From contig JANQEY010000012.1 of assembly GCA_028278125.1 (NCBI GenBank), positions 15,424-79,423 on the forward strand: DNA of 64,000 nucleotides. The letters run 5' to 3'. The position numbers and the translations under genes are program-made. The notes beneath the pieces were generated by a model. That model made no database searches. It was not told the origin of the DNA and worked only from the letters and a program-made list of their open reading frames with translations. The first letter of the stretch is position 1, and the number at the start of each line of letters is the position of its first letter. Shown here in pieces: positions 60,666-64,000 of this stretch. This DNA is from a bacterium. Lineage in GTDB: Bacteria > Electryoneota > Electryoneia > Electryoneales > Electryoneaceae.

Positions 60666-63600
60666 TTATTTAATCAACAATAATTTCTGGATATAACTTT
60701 TACTTTCAGTTTCCAGGACTGCCAGGTAAATACCTGAAGATACAAGCGAAGCGTCCCAGGTTACCGTATGTTCACCAGCCACTTTTACTCCCGAATCGAG
60801 AAGGGTTATTCTCTGTCCCAGCAGGTTATAAACTGCAATCGTAATTTCCTTCTTCTCTCCGAGCAGATATTTTATCCGGGTTATGGGATTAAAAGGATTG
60901 GGCCAGGAAGTCAGGATATCGGCTGAATTCGGGATTGCAGCCAGCCCTTCATCTTCAACACCAACAATGTCGAGGCTTACCGGGACAGTCACACTCCAGT
61001 TATTATTTTCCTCAGTCCAGACCAGGTCCATGTTAAATATTCTGCCATAGGTAAACATTGGCCCATAGAGGGAAAAGTCGACATTGGTTTCCCCCGGATC
61101 GACCGTTACCATTTCCGGGAGGTAATAGGCATCACTACGAATCTCGCGTTCAAAGAACCTGACTCCGCTATCAAGTTGAAGTGTTACTACCTGCAGGTAG
61201 GGCTTCGCGTGGAACTTGTCCAGGTCAAGGGCACAGGCAAAATCCGGTCCCTCGAGGGCAAGATCGGCGAGTGTCTGGAACTCACCTGAAGCAAGATCAA
61301 GTCGTCGAAGTACCGCATTCCCGGCACCACCCATTTCAAGATCATATACAGCAGGTCCATCTATATCATCAGGATTATACGCCAGTCCAACCGGTGTGAT
61401 ATCGAGGTCCCATGAATTTTGAACTGCTCCTTCGAGGTTTATTTCGAAAAGATCTGTCGCTGTTCCGTTGATAAAAAACCGTTCGTTTTCATCATCATAG
61501 GCCAGTCCACGCATATGCGCGACAGGGGCTGTCAGGCTGTCAACTATTTCCCAGGACGAGTTCAGTTTGAATATCTTGTTCTCGTGACCGGCGAAGATAA
61601 AACCATCATTTGTTGAAGCCAGGTCCTGGACACCGTCCTCAAAACGTTCAGGCTGCGGGAAACTTTCGATCAGTTCACCTTCAAGGGAAAAACGCCAGAC
61701 CAGCAAATCGTTTTCAAGGTTTTCACCGGCAACAACAATTTCATCTTCAAGAATAACAACGCCTTCGGGCGAGAAGAAACCGATTATATCCTGGAGAACA
61801 ACCTGGTTTTCAGGTTCCCAGTCCATCAAAGTCGGCTTGAGTTGAATGTTTACGTTCATCGGGGTTTCAAGCATGTTACCAAAGGTAAATTCAACATCGA
61901 GGGTGTCTTCGGGATCGAGTGCCCGGAGAATATTATCTGGCATAATGTAAAAGTCACCCTGTGCCATGATGATGTTTATCTCTTGGATTTCTCCTACAGC
62001 TATTTGAACATCTTCAACTGTTACTGCTTCAAAACCTTCAGCCATTGCAGTTACCGTATAGGTTCCGGAAAGTATTCTCTCCAGCAGCAATTCACCCGAT
62101 TCATCGGTAAAACCGCGTACTTCATTATCGTTCAGTTCAATCCTGGCATTATTCAACGGTTGCTGCTCATCATCGGTAACATTTACCTGCAATCCACCGT
62201 ATTCAAACATTTCATCCAGGTAAGCATGCGCGCTGTCCGCCCTGATCATTCCCGCGCCAAAGTCATTATCATGGACTCCCGCGCCGGCAGGGTTATAGGC
62301 CGTCATTTTTACTGCTTCAGCTATCGCTTCCGGGGCAGCCTGGGGATGGATAGACTTAAGCAATGTGTAAACACCGGCGGCGTGAGGGGTAGCGCACGAC
62401 TCGCCGTTGTGGTAATCATAGTCCCCATCATCAGCCGTCGTGTAAGCGCTGCCGGGAGCCACGATATCCGGCTTCAGCAATCCCATACTGTCACCACCCT
62501 CGTATGGATAATCACGGTATTCTTCAGGATTATCTTCGATAATCCATTCTACCGGACCCCTGCCGGTATATGTATAAAGATCCCCATCGATGTCGTTTGC
62601 CCCGGTACTCATGCAGGCCGAGGTACCGCCAACCAATTCCTGGTCGTCATGAAGCCAAGGTGGAGGGCAATCACCAGGAGAATGGATATTATAGGGAACA
62701 CCATAGGTTGTTCCCATATTCCCCTGGGAATTGGCGTGGATGACACCCATCAGCAGGCCATTTTCCAGGGTTGTCCTGTGGGTAACATTTCTTTCGTCGG
62801 GGTGGTTATCGTAACGCCCAAACTGCGGCAGCCAGGTTCCATGTACATAGGACATGGAACAGCTTGTAATCTCGGCGCCATTGTCAACGGCATACTGGAA
62901 AGCCGCGTCCCAGGACATTTCCAGTACTGTACCCTGGACAAAATTCCGGATAACCATCAGGGTAGCGTCAGGCGCAACACCGGTTGTATCAGCCCTGTTT
63001 GTGCCGTTACCACAGATAATACCCGCGCATTTGGTGCCGTGGCCATGAATGTCATCTACGTCGTTATCGTCATCCCAGAAATTCCAACCATTGTAATCAT
63101 CTATGTACCCGTTTTCATCGTCATCAACACCGGGGAACCCATTAACTTCCGCTTCGTTTTCCCAGATATTCGCCTCGAGGTCGGGGTGCGAGATTAAAAC
63201 GCCCGTATCTATCACGGCCACAAGGGCACCACGGCCTGTATAGCCCTGATGCCATAACGGATGGGCGCCGACCATTCCTACATTCCAGCGAGATAATGGT
63301 TGAGGATCATTATCGGACACCCCGGTTTTATCCGGGGCGGCATCAATGACATCCTCGATGGGAATCGGTGGATCATATATTATTGTTATTACTTCGTCAA
63401 ATTCTGCTAGTTGCGGAACCAGGCCTGTTTCGATTCTTAAAAGGTAACCGTGGTTGATCCAGAGCGGGTGTAATTTTTCGGCGTGTCCCGCATAATACTG
63501 CTTTTCTATCCAGTTAATAACATCACCAGCAGCGTTATATAGTTGTTCTTCCAGCCTCTGTTTTACATGTTTCTTGCGTTCCGGCAGTCTCATTCCCGCT

Positions 63601-63812
63601 ACTTCTTTCCATAAAACACCAGAGGGGATCGGATCAATAAAACGAACCATAACCTGTATAACGCTGTCGGAAGGAACGCTTTCAATTATGTAGTCTAAAC
63701 CATTGGCGTACTTTGCCTCGAGCTCATCTGCAGAAAATGCCCATACACATGTAAATCCTGCCAGAATAAACAACAGTAAAAATCCTGTGACCAGTCGATA
63801 TTTTTTCAGCAT
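60666..63812 (-). CDS. Secreted S8 protease with GHGTK/GESCA motifs and T9SS sorting domain (paralogue B)
   Basis: 1,048 residues, aligned end to end with the gene at 55183. Signal peptide, propeptide ending near 'IIYDPPIP', S8 domain with Asp202 ('AVIDTGVLISHPDL'), His258 ('GHGTKCAG') and Ser472 ('NGESCATPHAAG'). An acidic 'DDDENGYIDDYNGWNFW' insertion follows the Asp block. Carboxypeptidase-regulatory-like domain 'GGLQVNVTDDEQQPLNNARIEL', propeller-like region, and T9SS domain 'WPNPFNPITRI' to 'KLLLIK'. It starts 13 bases after the stop of the next upstream gene with GGAG, so it is in an operon with that gene. Confidence 0.92.
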   Translation of the reverse strand: MLKKYRLVTGFLLLFILAGFTCVWAFSADELEAKYANGLDYIIESVPSDSVIQVMVRFIDPIPSGVLWKEVAGMRLPERKKHVKQRLEEQLYNAAGDVINWIEKQYYAGHAEKLHPLWINHGYLLRIETGLVPQLAEFDEVITIIYDPPIPIEDVIDAAPDKTGVSDNDPQPLSRWNVGMVGAHPLWHQGYTGRGALVAVIDTGVLISHPDLEANIWENEAEVNGFPGVDDDENGYIDDYNGWNFWDDDNDVDDIHGHGTKCAGIICGNGTNRADTTGVAPDATLMVIRNFVQGTVLEMSWDAAFQYAVDNGAEITSCSMSYVHGTWLPQFGRYDNHPDERNVTHRTTLENGLLMGVIHANSQGNMGTTYGVPYNIHSPGDCPPPWLHDDQELVGGTSACMSTGANDIDGDLYTYTGRGPVEWIIEDNPEEYRDYPYEGGDSMGLLKPDIVAPGSAYTTADDGDYDYHNGESCATPHAAGVYTLLKSIHPQAAPEAIAEAVKMTAYNPAGAGVHDNDFGAGMIRADSAHAYLDEMFEYGGLQVNVTDDEQQPLNNARIELNDNEVRGFTDESGELLLERILSGTYTVTAMAEGFEAVTVEDVQIAVGEIQEINIIMAQGDFYIMPDNILRALDPEDTLDVEFTFGNMLETPMNVNIQLKPTLMDWEPENQVVLQDIIGFFSPEGVVILEDEIVVAGENLENDLLVWRFSLEGELIESFPQPERFEDGVQDLASTNDGFIFAGHENKIFKLNSSWEIVDSLTAPVAHMRGLAYDDENERFFINGTATDLFEINLEGAVQNSWDLDITPVGLAYNPDDIDGPAVYDLEMGGAGNAVLRRLDLASGEFQTLADLALEGPDFACALDLDKFHAKPYLQVVTLQLDSGVRFFEREIRSDAYYLPEMVTVDPGETNVDFSLYGPMFTYGRIFNMDLVWTEENNNWSVTVPVSLDIVGVEDEGLAAIPNSADILTSWPNPFNPITRIKYLLGEKKEITIAVYNLLGQRITLLDSGVKVAGEHTVTWDASLVSSGIYLAVLETESKSYIQKLLLIK

Positions 63813-63825
63813 TATTATCTCCGTC

Positions 63826-64000
63826 TTATCGAATCAGGACAGCTTTTTTGATATAGCTTGCCGGACCTGCATTAAAGCGAATGAAGTAGATTCCACTTGC
63901 CAGGTTGTCCGCATTTATATTTTTATAATGAACTCCGGCCGATAATTCCCCGTTTGCGAGAACAGCCGTTTCACGACCCAGGATATCAAACATCCGGATA
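63826..64000 (-). CDS. Partial T9SS cargo gene (3' end only)
   Basis: The open frame runs off the right edge of the window; only the last 57 codons are present. They read 'IRMFDILGRETAVLANGELS', 'NLASGIYFIRFNAGP' and end 'KKAVLIR', a complete second half of a T9SS type-A domain. The 13-base gap to the subtilase start at 63812 shows that it is the upstream member of the same operon. Nothing can be said about its functional domain. Confidence 0.88.
   Translation of the reverse strand, partial: IRMFDILGRETAVLANGELSAGVHYKNINADNLASGIYFIRFNAGPASYIKKAVLIR

Noticed and set aside
61842..63197. A 451-codon open frame on the plus strand
   Set aside because: It lies entirely antisense to the subtilase gene at 60666. 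Its translation is rich in His, Ile and Val and shows no domain, as expected from the complement of Asp/Gly-rich codons.

Overview
The window is a bacterial chromosome fragment, apparently from the FCB (Fibrobacteres-Chlorobi-Bacteroidetes) side of the tree, probably an uncultured candidate phylum. Sixteen genes encode secreted proteins ending in a type-A type IX secretion (T9SS) sorting domain, recognisable by a YPNPFN-like turn followed by 'hxhxhhDhLGR', 'G.h.h.W/F', 'hhSGhYFh' and a terminal KxhhLhK. A flagellin gene with a sigma-28 promoter and ordinary TTGACA/TATAAT-type promoters argue against a typical Bacteroidetes. No rRNA or marker gene allows a firm phylum call.

Layout. 0.2-3.2 kb: glgC, an OsmC-like protein, and a PadR regulator with its translationally overlapping HAAS/RDD membrane partner behind a perfect 21-bp palindrome. 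3.2-6.0 kb: a VCBS-repeat T9SS protein surrounded by dispersed hairpin repeats and a 264-bp tandem duplication that copied the 3' end of that gene. 6.0-8.7 kb: flagellin, an unrecognised protein and a thioredoxin-like protein. 8.7-18.5 kb: two secreted subtilases flanking an anaerobe-type oxidative-stress block (Fur/PerR-like regulator, rubrerythrin, rubredoxin-glutamate synthase-like fusion, a free rubredoxin too short for usual ORF cut-offs), then an MscS channel and a receiver domain with Asn at the phosphorylation site. 18.5-23.5 kb: an overlapping pair of T9SS beta-propeller-type proteins. 23.9-24.5 kb: four tRNAs (Pro, Arg, His, Glu). 24.5-30.8 kb: three T9SS proteins, two of them tandem paralogues, separated by a broken tRNA-Glu copy with its terminator.

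31.2-37.4 kb: sulfotransferase, secreted esterase, formylglycine-enzyme-type protein and secreted papain-like protease. 37.6-45.9 kb: a signalling block with two small secreted proteins of unknown function, a receiver-PAS-DHp protein without ATPase domain, a Ser/Thr kinase with PEGA-like tail overlapping a GAF-sigma54 activator, a lipoprotein, and a sensorless histidine kinase. 46.2-54 kb: hpt, a CotH/lamin-tail T9SS protein, PrxQ, a TIGR01777 epimerase and an HExxH T9SS metalloprotease. 54.1-64 kb: an unrecognised cytoplasmic protein, two paralogous 1,000-residue subtilases, another T9SS protein, and the 3' end of one more cargo gene cut by the window edge.

Overall it looks like a cargo-rich region for an exported proteolytic/adhesive surface programme in an anaerobic or microaerophilic motile bacterium. 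Cargo genes were evidently amplified by duplication, and small palindromic repeats sit directly behind stop codons. I found no rRNA, CRISPR array, transposase, integrase or T9SS machinery gene.
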